Source of the DNA: Sphingomonas ginsengisoli An et al. 2013
GTDB lineage: Bacteria; Pseudomonadota; Alphaproteobacteria; Sphingomonadales; Sphingomonadaceae
Assembly: GCF_009363895.1 (NCBI RefSeq)
Contig: NZ_CP045434.1
Span: 1,488,001 to 1,552,000 of the forward strand
Direction: 5' to 3'
DNA: 64,000 nt
The position numbers and the translations under genes are program-made. Below, in pieces: positions 34,275 to 41,365 of this stretch. A model generated the notes under the pieces. That model was not told the DNA's origin. It worked only from the letters and a program-made list of their open reading frames with translations, and ran no database searches. Each line of letters opens with the position of its first letter. The first letter of the stretch is position 1.

Positions 34275-34309
34275 CTCCATTATGGATCGATTCTCCATTA
34301 TGGATCGAT
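34275..34309. repeat. two tandem copies of a 17-bp unit upstream of the DksA-like gene
   Basis: CTCCATTATGGATCGAT occurs at 34275-34291 and again at 34293-34309, a period of 18 bp, just upstream of the chosen start. Each unit contains the small dyad ATGGATCGAT. It also provides the alternative in-frame Met codons of the longer frame. It could be a slippage product or a paired protein-binding site. Confidence 0.6.
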
Positions 34310-34434
34310 ATGGGGAGCGGAGGTGATCAGTGCCACACTCACGTATGAACAAAACCGTAAACTCCGGATAGCCTTTTCAGGTCGCGCTCAGGGCCGCCTA
34401 GGGGTTCTTTACGGGAGCGGGTCTCGCTGCGCGA

Positions 34435-34462
34435 ATGTCTGCTTTCGACCCATTGCAGACAT
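34435..34462 (+). repeat. dispersed ~28-bp palindrome, copy 2
   Basis: Reads ATGTCTGCTTTCGACCCATT then GCAGACAT, with 8-bp arms ATGTCTGC/GCAGACAT that are perfectly complementary. It lies about 20 bp from the end of the next gene. Confidence 0.8.
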
Positions 34463-34482
34463 TAGCAGTAATCCGCTCGCCG

Positions 34483-34959
34483 CTAGTGGGCTGACAGCGG
34501 CACAACGCTGTCCTGGGCGTTCACAATCTGCCAGCAATTGTGGCGCTTGAGCCACGTATCTGTCCAGACGAACTTGCCCCGGCGACCGCCCTTTTTGGTC
34601 CAGGTCTCGCTTCCTTGCGCAACCGCGGTGTCGCCGAACATGCGGACATGAACATAGTCCGGATTGTTGCTGAGAAATGATCCCGGTCCGGCTGCCGCGA
34701 AACCGACTGCGGCCTTCTTGTCGTACACCTTACCGTCAAGCACCCAGATAAAGTCTTCCGCAAGGATGCGCTTCACGACCGAAGCATCGTTCGTTGCGAC
34801 TGATTTGGCCCAAGCCTCTTCGCTCTGCACGATGTATCGCTCGACATCCTGCTGCCTTGACAGCTTCGGCGCAGGGCAAGGCGCTGCAGCAGCCCCAGTA
34901 GCGGACAGCAGAGCCAGTCCGGCGAGCAGGTGCGGTGATTTCAGGCGCACGTATCTCAT
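34483..34959 (-). CDS. exported SnoaL/DUF4440-like protein
   Basis: 158 residues from the ATG at 34959. A signal peptide (SPHLLAGLALLSATGAAAAP) is followed by an NTF2-like domain of the DUF4440 type: VERYIVQSEEAWAKSVATND, then ILAEDFIWVLDGKVYDK and FVWTDTWLKRHNCWQIVNAQ. The cone-shaped fold serves as a small ligand-binding or catalytic pocket in many unrelated systems. There is no operon partner; the acetyltransferase gene lies upstream on the same strand about 85 bp away. Confidence 0.8.
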   Translation of the reverse strand: MRYVRLKSPHLLAGLALLSATGAAAAPCPAPKLSRQQDVERYIVQSEEAWAKSVATNDASVVKRILAEDFIWVLDGKVYDKKAAVGFAAAGPGSFLSNNPDYVHVRMFGDTAVAQGSETWTKKGGRRGKFVWTDTWLKRHNCWQIVNAQDSVVPLSAH

Positions 34960-35043
34960 GGCAAATCTCCCCGACGCGCCTTGTCGCTTATCATGGGGCT
35001 CATGCCAATGGCGCACCCGTTTCGGGCATGCAGCGTCATTGGG

Positions 35044-35532
35044 TTAAGGCGCTACGATTTCTTTCTTCATAAAAATGCTGATGTCCCGAAACACTTGAGG
35101 AAGTGCGTAATAGGCCTCGCACGGCACGAAGCCCGCTTCCTCGTACAAACGCAGCGCGCCCTTCATGAAGCGGGTCGTTTCAAGGCACATGCGCAAATAT
35201 CCCGCCGCGGCGGCTTTTTCGGTGAGCGATGCGATCATCATTGCGCCCAGGCCAGTTTCCCGGAATGTGGGCCGCACATAGAGACGCTTCACCTCGCACA
35301 TTCCCGGGCTCATCTCGCGGTAGCCGATGCATGCCGCAGGCGTTGAACACGCCGATGCAAGCAGCGTCATCGCAGGTAATTCACTCCCCTCCGGATAATA
35401 GAACTGAGCCACCTCATCCGCCAAAATGCCGAGCTTTTGCGTTTCGGCAATGTCCCAGGCGGCGAGCTCGGCGGCCAGCTCCGCTGCGCTCGCAAAATCC
35501 TTCTCGCTTTCGCACTGCTTGATGGTGAACAT
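35044..35532 (-). CDS. GNAT-family N-acetyltransferase
   Basis: 162 residues. The acetyl-CoA-binding region is EVKRLYVRPTFRETGLGAMM (R/Q-x-x-G-x-G/A equivalent RETGLGA), followed by AAAAGYLRMCLETTRFMKGA and LYEEAGFVPCEAYY, a standard GNAT core. It starts divergently from the symporter gene with 61 bp between. Substrate unknown. Confidence 0.88.
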   Translation of the reverse strand: MFTIKQCESEKDFASAAELAAELAAWDIAETQKLGILADEVAQFYYPEGSELPAMTLLASACSTPAACIGYREMSPGMCEVKRLYVRPTFRETGLGAMMIASLTEKAAAAGYLRMCLETTRFMKGALRLYEEAGFVPCEAYYALPQVFRDISIFMKKEIVAP

Positions 35533-35593
35533 CAGTCGATGTGGCTTTCCCGCTCGGCTCCGCTAGACGTATCCGCTGCCGGGGGGAAAAACC

Positions 35594-36847
35594 ATGCAGC
35601 GATTGACACAAGTTCCGCTGGGGATGCGGATCCTGGCGGGCGTCTTGGTGGGCATCGCCGTCGGCCTCTTGTTCCCGAAACCAGGAACGGCGGCGTGGGC
35701 CGATACATTGGCAATGTCCGGTCAGGTCGCCGGGCAGTTGTGGCTGGCGTCGTTGCAGATGACCGTTCTGCCCCTCGTCTTCGCCTTGCTGACCACCGGC
35801 CTCGCCCGGGCGGGCTCCGGCGCGGGGGGAGGAGGCATCGCCAAGCGCGCGGTACTCGTTTTCGCCGCGCTCTATGCGATGGGTCTCGCGGTCGGCGTCG
35901 TCCTCAATCTCTTGCTGCTGAAGCTGTGGCCGGTCTCTGCCACCGCGCTGGCAGCGTTTCAGAATGTCCGGTCGGCGTCGGTAGACGTGAAAGTTCCGTT
36001 GGTCGGCGATATCGTCCTCGGCATCGTGCCGCCGAATGTCTTTGCAGCGCTGGCCGCAGGTGCGGTTTTGCCCGTCGTTGTGTTCGCGGTTCTTTTCGGC
36101 CTCGCGATGGCGCGGACCGATGAGCCTCGACGTACGGACATCATGAAGCTCATCGATACGATCGCCGACATCATGTTCACCATCGTCGGCTGGGTGCTTC
36201 TTCTGGCTCCGCTCGGCGTGCTTGGACTGGCGATGGGTACTGCGCACAAGACCGGCGTCGGAATGCTGTGGGGGCTGGGCGGTTACTTGCGCCACATGGT
36301 CACCGTTCTGCTCGTGATGTTGGCGCTTGCCTATCCTGTGGCCGCATTTTGGGGACGAATCGGCCTTCGCCGATTTGCAGCGGGCGTGGCGCCGAGCCAA
36401 TTGGTTGCCCTGGGAACGCAAAGCAGCGTCGCGTCACTGCCCGTTATGTTGAAGTCCGCTGATGCGTTGGGCGTTTCCGAGGAGACCGCCAACGTTACCT
36501 TGCCGCTGGCCGTTTCCATTTTCCGGTTCGTCGGACCGCCCCTGACACTCACTTATGCGGTCTACGCTGCCGCGATGGCGGGCGCGCCACCTTCATTGGG
36601 CTTGATGGTTCTGTGCGCAGCGATTGCGATGCTGATGGAGTTCGCTGCCGCGGGGCTTCCAAATCAAGTCAATCTTTTCGCAGTTTCGGCACCCGCGTTT
36701 GCGGCAGTGGGCGCGCCCCTGGGGTTTCTGCCGGTGTTCCTTTCGGTCGATGTAATTCCCGATGCGATCGCGACAACCGGAATTGTTAGCATGGATGTTG
36801 CGGCGACGACCGCAGTGAACCGAATGCAAACTTCCCAGAGCGCTTAG
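35594..36847 (+). CDS. dicarboxylate/amino acid:cation symporter (DAACS family)
   Basis: 417 residues with about eight membrane helices, opening with VPLGMRILAGVLVGIAVGLL. The first re-entrant region is not strictly the usual serine-rich motif but reads ALGTQSSVASLPVM, and the conserved NVTLPLAVSIFRFVGPPLTL region with the Asn/Asp-bearing last helices (VDVIPDAIATTGIVSMDVAA) follows. These features match glutamate/dicarboxylate symporters of the GltP/DctA superfamily. The Asp in the final helix suggests an amino- or dicarboxylic acid substrate. Monocistronic. Confidence 0.9.
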   Translation: MQRLTQVPLGMRILAGVLVGIAVGLLFPKPGTAAWADTLAMSGQVAGQLWLASLQMTVLPLVFALLTTGLARAGSGAGGGGIAKRAVLVFAALYAMGLAVGVVLNLLLLKLWPVSATALAAFQNVRSASVDVKVPLVGDIVLGIVPPNVFAALAAGAVLPVVVFAVLFGLAMARTDEPRRTDIMKLIDTIADIMFTIVGWVLLLAPLGVLGLAMGTAHKTGVGMLWGLGGYLRHMVTVLLVMLALAYPVAAFWGRIGLRRFAAGVAPSQLVALGTQSSVASLPVMLKSADALGVSEETANVTLPLAVSIFRFVGPPLTLTYAVYAAAMAGAPPSLGLMVLCAAIAMLMEFAAAGLPNQVNLFAVSAPAFAAVGAPLGFLPVFLSVDVIPDAIATTGIVSMDVAATTAVNRMQTSQSA

Positions 36848-36889
36848 ACGACGCGCCCGCGCAGAACTGCCGGGTAATCACTGACCGTA

Positions 36890-36919
36890 ATGTCTGCTTT
36901 CCACCCATTTCAGACGTTC
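36890..36919 (+). repeat. dispersed ~28-bp palindrome, copy 3
   Basis: Reads ATGTCTGCTTTCCACCCATT then TCAGACGTTC. It overlaps the last codons and stop of the hypothetical gene that ends at 36910. Confidence 0.78.
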
Positions 36920-37320
36920 GCCCTATGAGTTGCTCGCTGAGCATAGGTCTGACCTCGTCGACGGCTCATGCGGGCTTCGTGGCGGCTGATGCGGTCAAGG
37001 TCGCGCCTAACCTTCAGAGCGCCGTAGATCGCGTTCACAGCCGCATTCACGCCAGACCAGCGGTCGTGCTCCCTTTCGCAGCCTAGGCCTTCCCAGAAGC
37101 TCTCAAACGGCCATCGGGGCAGGTCTTGGTTCGGCCGGCTGCAATGCAGGAGCCAAGCCAGGGCGAGCGCCAGACCTCTTGTTCGCTCAACAGGAGAGGC
37201 GTGCGAGGCGGCGGCTGCCTCTTCGATCGCATCCAACGCCAAGGCTTCGAGCTGAGCGGGTCCGAGTCGGCGCATGCTGGCTGAAGAACAAACGCGGTAC
37301 GAACGCGCAAGAGGCTTCAT
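36910..37320 (-). CDS. hypothetical protein next to the orphan integrase
   Basis: 136 residues from the ATG at 37320; Met16 (37275) is an alternative, and neither has a clear ribosome-binding site. The protein is helical and Ala/Arg-rich (EALALDAIEEAAAASHA, RTRGLALALAWLLHCSR) with a basic C-terminus (RHEARMSRRRGQTYAQR). No membrane segment or known motif is visible. It begins 8 bp after the integrase stop and ends inside a repeat copy, so the stop may have been supplied by the repeat. Function unknown. Confidence 0.55.
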   Translation of the reverse strand: MKPLARSYRVCSSASMRRLGPAQLEALALDAIEEAAAASHASPVERTRGLALALAWLLHCSRPNQDLPRWPFESFWEGLGCEREHDRWSGVNAAVNAIYGALKVRRDLDRISRHEARMSRRRGQTYAQRATHRANV

Positions 37321-37328
37321 TAGCTGAG

Positions 37329-37952
37329 CTACAGTTCGAGACTTTCGGAGAGCTCCAGAGCATCGTCTACCTCGACGCCGAGATAGCGCACCGTGCTCTC
37401 CAGCTTCGTGTGGCCGAGCAGGAGCTGGCAGGCGCGAAGATTGCCCGTCTTCTTGTAGAGCAAGGAAACCTTCGTACGGCGCATGCTGTGAGTGCCATAA
37501 GCGGCCGGATCGAGGCCGATCAGCGCCACCCACTTGTCGACCAGCCGAGCATACTGCCGCGTGCTCAAGTGAGCGCCAGCCTTGCTGCGGCTCGGAAAGA
37601 GCCAGTCACCGTGCGCCAGGCGCTTGTAGGTAAGCCAGGCTGCGATCGAGCGGCGGGTCTGCTCCGTCACCTCGAACTGCACGGGTCGGCCAGTCTTGTG
37701 CTGGAGGATCATCACGCGGGAGCGCACGCCGGAGGCGGAGACGAGGTCGGAGATCTTCAGCGCCACCAAGTCACAGCCGCGCAGTTTGCTGTCGAGCGCC
37801 AGGTCGAACAGCGCCAGGTCTCTCGCCTTCATCGCCACCTGCAAGCGGATGCGGATACCCCAGACATGCACCGGCTTTAGCGCCAGCTTAGCGCCAGTGG
37901 TCTTGCGGCTGGCGGCCGGCCGAGCAGGCAGTGGCAGTGACAGGTTGAGCAT
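37329..37952 (-). CDS. tyrosine recombinase (orphan integrase, catalytic domain)
   Basis: 207 residues from the ATG at 37952. The catalytic residues are in place: Arg in DSKLRGCDLVALKI, Lys in LQHKTGRPVQFEV, HSMRR, GHTKLESTVRYLG with the GH and the nucleophile Tyr. It lacks a full N-terminal core-binding domain, as do many short chromosomal integrase-like proteins. No attachment site or partner transposition genes were found, so it may be a remnant of an element or a solitary recombinase. The following hypothetical gene may be cotranscribed. Confidence 0.87.
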   Translation of the reverse strand: MLNLSLPLPARPAASRKTTGAKLALKPVHVWGIRIRLQVAMKARDLALFDLALDSKLRGCDLVALKISDLVSASGVRSRVMILQHKTGRPVQFEVTEQTRRSIAAWLTYKRLAHGDWLFPSRSKAGAHLSTRQYARLVDKWVALIGLDPAAYGTHSMRRTKVSLLYKKTGNLRACQLLLGHTKLESTVRYLGVEVDDALELSESLEL

Positions 37953-38032
37953 GTGAGCCTCCAGCGGTTGCCAGAGAGCTACGGTCGAGAGGTCGCGAGT
38001 GTCCGAGATGGGTGGAAAGAAGACCTGCGAAC

Positions 38033-38308
38033 TTAGCTTCCGATCTTCGGCGGTCGCGCAGAGATGAAGCCGACCGGTGCGCCTGTGCGCTGCGCCCAGT
38101 CCAACATGCAATTTAGGGAAGAGAACGGAAAGCTGTCGAGGTCGCCGTTCGGCGTGATGAGGGCGCGCTTTCGACTTTCACCATCGACAGTCCAGACCAA
38201 CTCCTTTGGTTTCAGACCGCAGCGAGCAGCTTGCTGCCGAATGGAGCCTTCAAGAGAGGAGGAGGCTCCAACAAGCATCATGAAGGACACACAAAGATCA
38301 CGATCCAT
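38033..38308 (-). CDS. hypothetical protein
   Basis: 91 residues from the ATG at 38308, used because the frame upstream runs into repeat copy 4 (which translates as MSAFDP). The protein has a plausible mixed composition (KPKELVWTVDGESRKRALIT, then NGDLDSFPFSSL) and reads like a small alpha/beta protein. I recognise no family. Ribosome-binding site weak. Confidence 0.42.
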   Translation of the reverse strand: MDRDLCVSFMMLVGASSSLEGSIRQQAARCGLKPKELVWTVDGESRKRALITPNGDLDSFPFSSLNCMLDWAQRTGAPVGFISARPPKIGS

Positions 38309-38325
38309 TGTGACCCCGACTGCGA

Positions 38326-38353
38326 ATGTCCGCAATGGGTCGAAGGCAGACAT
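38326..38353 (-). repeat. dispersed ~28-bp palindrome, copy 4
   Basis: Plus strand ATGTCCGCAATGGGTCGAAG then GCAGACAT, i.e. the inverted orientation of copies 1-3. It lies between two hypothetical genes. Confidence 0.8.
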
Positions 38354-38373
38354 TCAGAACTAAGCGCCGGCCA

Positions 38374-38670
38374 TTACCGCAAATGCATTGAATCTGGCCC
38401 CTTAACTTCGCACCAGTCATCAACACCGAGAGTCGCAGACATAATCTCCAGCAGCGTTGGCGCGTTAATTTTGCTCTCGTCAGGCATGACGATGTTCATG
38501 CCCGTGACGCCGCTAGCCCAACGCACCCCGTTGCGCACACCCAAGGTGTGAAAGCCGTTTGCTTTGTATGCCGTGATGACTTGCCATTCACCGTCAGCGA
38601 GCCGGTAGCAGCCTTCCGCGAAAGCCATGTCGTCTGACATGACCAAGTCCCAACTTATCTCACCCTTCAT
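38374..38670 (-). CDS. hypothetical protein
   Basis: 98 residues; Met11 or Met15 are alternative starts. Composition is typical of a real soluble protein (CYRLADGEWQVITAYKANGF, then a VDDWCEV end). It is isolated between repeat copies 4 and 5. No domain recognised. Confidence 0.48.
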   Translation of the reverse strand: MKGEISWDLVMSDDMAFAEGCYRLADGEWQVITAYKANGFHTLGVRNGVRWASGVTGMNIVMPDESKINAPTLLEIMSATLGVDDWCEVKGPDSMHLR

Positions 38671-38729
38671 TCGCTCAAGCGCCGCAGGCGCTGCTTTGGT
38701 AGTTCGACGCTGTGTGCCTCACCGGTCTG

Positions 38730-38757
38730 ACGTCCACAATGGGTGGAAAGCGGACGT
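38730..38757 (-). repeat. dispersed ~28-bp palindrome, copy 5
   Basis: Plus strand ACGTCCACAATGGGTGGAAA then GCGGACGT. It sits 5 bp beyond the stop of the membrane-protein gene. Confidence 0.78.
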
Positions 38758-38762
38758 AAACG

Positions 38763-39221
38763 TCACCAGTCACAACGTTCGTGTTGATGCCAGTCTACCG
38801 CGAAAGCCGGGCGGTAGGAGGTTATGGCATCTCGATCTGAAAATCTCGTTTTGAAACTCGAGAAGTTGTCCACTGCGAAGGTAAGCCAAAGAGCAAACGC
38901 AGCTAAGACCACGAAAACTCCGCTTAATAGCAATCGAATTCCAAATGCCGCGCCCCACATCATCCGCAGCAGCGCAAAGATAGGTAAAACGACCAATGCT
39001 GTGTCGAGCAGATAGACCGGCACGTGAACTTCGAATTGCACCGAGCTGATTGTAGACGCCTGCTTGTAAGGGAGCGGGAAGCCATATCCCATCGAACCCG
39101 GACCATCTGCTTGGTTATCGCAGTATGGGTGCCACCAATCGATGCTCACAAAAGCAACGACGGTGATCGCTGCTGCAAAGCTTACGAGAACCGACCACAG
39201 GTTTGAGGAAATTCTGCGCAT
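38763..39221 (-). CDS. hypothetical membrane protein
   Basis: 152 residues from the ATG at 39221. Three hydrophobic segments are visible: LWSVLVSFAAAITVVAFVSI, VYLLDTALVVLPIFALLRMM and LLLSGVFVVLAAFALWLTFA, with a polar loop containing WWHPYCDNQADGPG after the first. No family recognised. It is flanked on both sides by repeat copies (5 and 6). Confidence 0.55.
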   Translation of the reverse strand: MRRISSNLWSVLVSFAAAITVVAFVSIDWWHPYCDNQADGPGSMGYGFPLPYKQASTISSVQFEVHVPVYLLDTALVVLPIFALLRMMWGAAFGIRLLLSGVFVVLAAFALWLTFAVDNFSSFKTRFSDRDAITSYRPAFAVDWHQHERCDW

Positions 39222-39246
39222 CTGATGACGAGTAGCGCGTAAGCGA

Positions 39247-39274
39247 CTGTCTGCAATGGGTGGAAGCGGACATT
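39247..39274 (-). repeat. dispersed ~28-bp palindrome, copy 6
   Basis: Plus strand CTGTCTGCAATGGGTGGAAG then CGGACATT, one base shorter in the spacer than the other copies. It separates two small membrane-protein genes. Confidence 0.72.
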
Positions 39275-39594
39275 CACCCCGACTTGCGGAAGCTGTGCCT
39301 GACCCAGGAGCCCAAGCTTCCGATTGTGAACCAAAGGCCTGTCCAGGCGATCGGAAATTCCGCGTCGGCAAGCATCGACGAGCCGTAACCAACACCGTTG
39401 ACGTAATCTTCAGCCGAAGAAATATCGCCGCCGAACCTCGTGCCGACGATAACGAGAGGATAGCTTGCCAGCCACGCCGTTAGCGCGATCAGAACGGCTG
39501 CAGCGCCCGTGAACGAGCGGGATCGCGGTTGGGTAAAGCCCAGCCATACGGCCAGGAGCGCTGACAATATCCAGTCCAAATCAATGGGCAGCAT
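39274..39594 (-). CDS. hypothetical small membrane protein
   Basis: 106 residues with three hydrophobic stretches (WILSALLAVWLGFT, AAVLIALTAWLASYPLVIVG, PIAWTGLWFTIGSLG). The C-terminus (SWVRHSFRKSG) reaches the edge of repeat copy 6. No family recognised, no operon partner. Confidence 0.5.
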   Translation of the reverse strand: MLPIDLDWILSALLAVWLGFTQPRSRSFTGAAAVLIALTAWLASYPLVIVGTRFGGDISSAEDYVNGVGYGSSMLADAEFPIAWTGLWFTIGSLGSWVRHSFRKSG

Positions 39595-39618
39595 GAACGG
39601 TAATTCCCATGGCGCTCT

Positions 39619-39647
39619 AACATCCGCAATGGTTCGGACTCAGACAC
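39619..39647 (-). repeat. degenerate palindrome copy adjacent to copy 7
   Basis: Plus strand AACATCCGCAATGGTTCGGA then CTCAGACAC keeps the CCGCAATGG-TTCG core of the family but with several mismatches. It lies 9 bp from copy 7. Confidence 0.45.
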
Positions 39648-39656
39648 CCGGCCGCA

Positions 39657-39684
39657 ATGTCGCAAATGGGTGGAAAGCAGACAT
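39657..39684 (-). repeat. dispersed ~28-bp palindrome, copy 7
   Basis: Plus strand ATGTCGCAAATGGGTGGAAA then GCAGACAT. It lies about 40 bp upstream of the small secreted peptide gene. Confidence 0.75.
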
Positions 39685-39727
39685 ACAGGGGTGCTAGGTC
39701 GGAGGACCCAGCGTGAAAGGAAGCATC

Positions 39728-39856
39728 ATGAGAAAGATCGTTTTGGGACTGGTTGGGATCGCCTTCGCCTCATCGGCTGCTTATGCCGCCGATGCGGCCA
39801 GAAAGTGTTGCTGTGACGACATGCACAAGGCCGAAGCTCCAGCCCCCAAGAAGTAA
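39728..39856 (+). CDS. 42-residue exported Cys-rich peptide
   Basis: The ATG at 39728 is preceded by AAAGGAAG four bases upstream. The product starts MRKIVLGLVGIAFASSAAYA, a complete signal peptide with an AYA cleavage site, leaving a mature peptide of about 22 residues with three consecutive cysteines and acidic residues (RKCCCDDMH) and a Lys/Pro tail. The CCC-DD-M-H cluster could bind a metal ion. Shorter than usual annotation cut-offs but with every sign of a real gene. No family is known to me. Confidence 0.65.
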   Translation: MRKIVLGLVGIAFASSAAYAADAARKCCCDDMHKAEAPAPKK

Positions 39857-39966
39857 TGAGGCCCAGTATCCGGGGTGTCAGGCCGTCGCACTCCGGATGT
39901 CTGATGGGGGTCGGCGGCGGACATTGCCTAGCTGCTCGCATTAAGGCTGGACCATGTTGGCCAGAG

Positions 39967-40227
39967 CTAAGAGCCGGAGTTCTTGGCACCACGGAAGAGC
40001 AAATTGACACCGACAAAGACGGCTATGATCACGAAGGTCAGCAGGGTATGTGCGTAGCTGTAGACGTAAGTCGCGTAACTCACTTCCGTGTAGTGGCCGT
40101 GTGAGCCCAGGAAGTATCTGCCCGCCTCTCGCTTGCCGTTGATAGCGTCGCCACCCAGCGCAAACGTCAGTGTGACGAAAAGAATGAAATTGGCGATGAT
40201 GATGCTGCGCGCTGTACGAAGTGACAT
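39967..40227 (-). CDS. hypothetical small membrane protein
   Basis: 86 residues from the ATG at 40227 (40236 is possible). Two hydrophobic segments: ARSIIIANFILFVTLTFALG near the start and HTLLTFVIIAVFVGVNLLF at the end, with a polar loop rich in Tyr and His (GHYTEVSYATYVYSY). The upstream frame enters repeat copy 8. Unknown function. Confidence 0.52.
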   Translation of the reverse strand: MSLRTARSIIIANFILFVTLTFALGGDAINGKREAGRYFLGSHGHYTEVSYATYVYSYAHTLLTFVIIAVFVGVNLLFRGAKNSGS

Positions 40228-40253
40228 TCGTAGCATCCTGGGCCTGACCTGCG

Positions 40254-40281
40254 ACGTCCGCAATGGGTCGAAAGCAGACAT
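40254..40281 (-). repeat. dispersed ~28-bp palindrome, copy 8
   Basis: Plus strand ACGTCCGCAATGGGTCGAAA then GCAGACAT, close to the consensus. It lies just upstream of a small membrane-protein gene. Confidence 0.8.
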
Positions 40282-40505
40282 TCGCAGCCGCAAACTTCCA
40301 AGGCCGGGCATGGGACTAAGTAGATTGTCCATTTTAGGGCGCGCGGATGGGCAGAAAGGGTAGCAGACCGGCGCCGGAAGTTGATGTGAGTTCCCGGTCC
40401 CCTAAATCAACGCCGAAGTATCGATACTTGAACACTGGACTTGGGGAATGTTGACCGAAGGTTCCTACACGTTAAGTTCGAGCCAGCTCGGTAGGAGAAT
40501 ACTCG

Positions 40506-41021
40506 GTGGCTGATGATGACCTGCGCTCCAACGCGGTTGAACTTGCAACAGAATTGACGATCGCCTGGTTGGGAAATCCCAACACTCGCGCGTCGAGCGA
40601 GGAAGTGCCGGCTTTCCTCAGTAAGATGCATGAGGCTGTCCAGTCGCTTGCCGCCGACCGCCGGACTTCTGAGCATGAGGCCGCGGAAGCAGCTGAGCAG
40701 TTCGAACCGGCAACGACGGTTCGCAAATCTCTTGCCTCGAAGGACCACATCATCTCGATGATCGACGGCAAGCCGTACAAGACGCTCCGGCGGCATCTTT
40801 CAGGGCACGGCCTCACGCCTGAGGACTATCGCGCTCGGTACAATCTCAAAGCTGACTACCCGATGGTAGCGCCCAGTTATTCGGAAGCTCGCCGCTCGAT
40901 GGCCAAACAGATTGGACTGGGAAGAAAGCCGCGTAGTGCGGAAGGCGCACCTGCCCAGGCCACTGCTACCAAGGCGTCCCGCAGCGCCCGCAAGACGAAG
41001 AAGCAGCCACAAGCTGACTGA
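40506..41021 (+). CDS. MucR/Ros-family regulator without zinc-finger cysteines
   Basis: 171 residues from a GTG at 40506 with GGAG eight bases upstream. The MucR core is recognisable: DGKPYKTLRRHLSGHGLTPE, DYRARYNLKADYPMVAPSYS and KQIGLGRKP. The two cysteines that normally bind zinc before this segment are absent (SKDHIISMI), so the finger is held together some other way or is degenerate; Cys-less members are known in Mesorhizobium. The C-terminus is a basic Ala/Lys tail. Its stop overlaps the nuclease start (TGATG). Confidence 0.88.
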   Translation: MADDDLRSNAVELATELTIAWLGNPNTRASSEEVPAFLSKMHEAVQSLAADRRTSEHEAAEAAEQFEPATTVRKSLASKDHIISMIDGKPYKTLRRHLSGHGLTPEDYRARYNLKADYPMVAPSYSEARRSMAKQIGLGRKPRSAEGAPAQATATKASRSARKTKKQPQAD

Positions 41022-41365
41022 TGCCGATCGATTGCCCATCGGCTTACGTCGTTGATGGCGACACGATCCGGTGTGGCTCGGAGCGTATTCGCCTGATTGG
41101 CATCGACGCGCCCGAGCTTCACGGTTGTCCCTCCTGGCGCACTTGCGTGAGCGGTGATGGATCGGTTTCTCGCCGGAGCCTGATCAACGCATTGCGCTTC
41201 GGGAAAGTGCGCTACACGGTCATCACCCGCGATCGGTTCGGCCGAGCCGTGTCTCAGGTGTGGGCCGGCTCGGTGAACCTCGGCTGCTACCAGCTCCAGC
41301 GCTCGCGGGCGGTCTACAAGCCGCGCTGGGACACAGGAGCGATCCTGGCGGCAAGCTGCCGATAG
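41021..41365 (+). CDS. thermonuclease-like (SNase) protein
   Basis: 114 residues. The staphylococcal-nuclease fold is shown by VVDGDTIRCGSERIRLIGID, APELHGC, and TVITRDRFGRAVSQVWAG, which hold the calcium-binding Asp and catalytic Arg/Glu region. No signal peptide, so it should be cytoplasmic. The C-terminal helix is short but typical of small alphaproteobacterial members. It is translationally coupled to the MucR-like regulator, an unusual pairing. Confidence 0.8.
   Translation: MPIDCPSAYVVDGDTIRCGSERIRLIGIDAPELHGCPSWRTCVSGDGSVSRRSLINALRFGKVRYTVITRDRFGRAVSQVWAGSVNLGCYQLQRSRAVYKPRWDTGAILAASCR

Noticed and set aside
39726..40016. 96-codon minus-strand frame opposite the 42-residue peptide gene
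   Set aside because: His/Arg/Pro-rich composition and no start signal; the plus-strand peptide has a signal sequence and ribosome-binding site.
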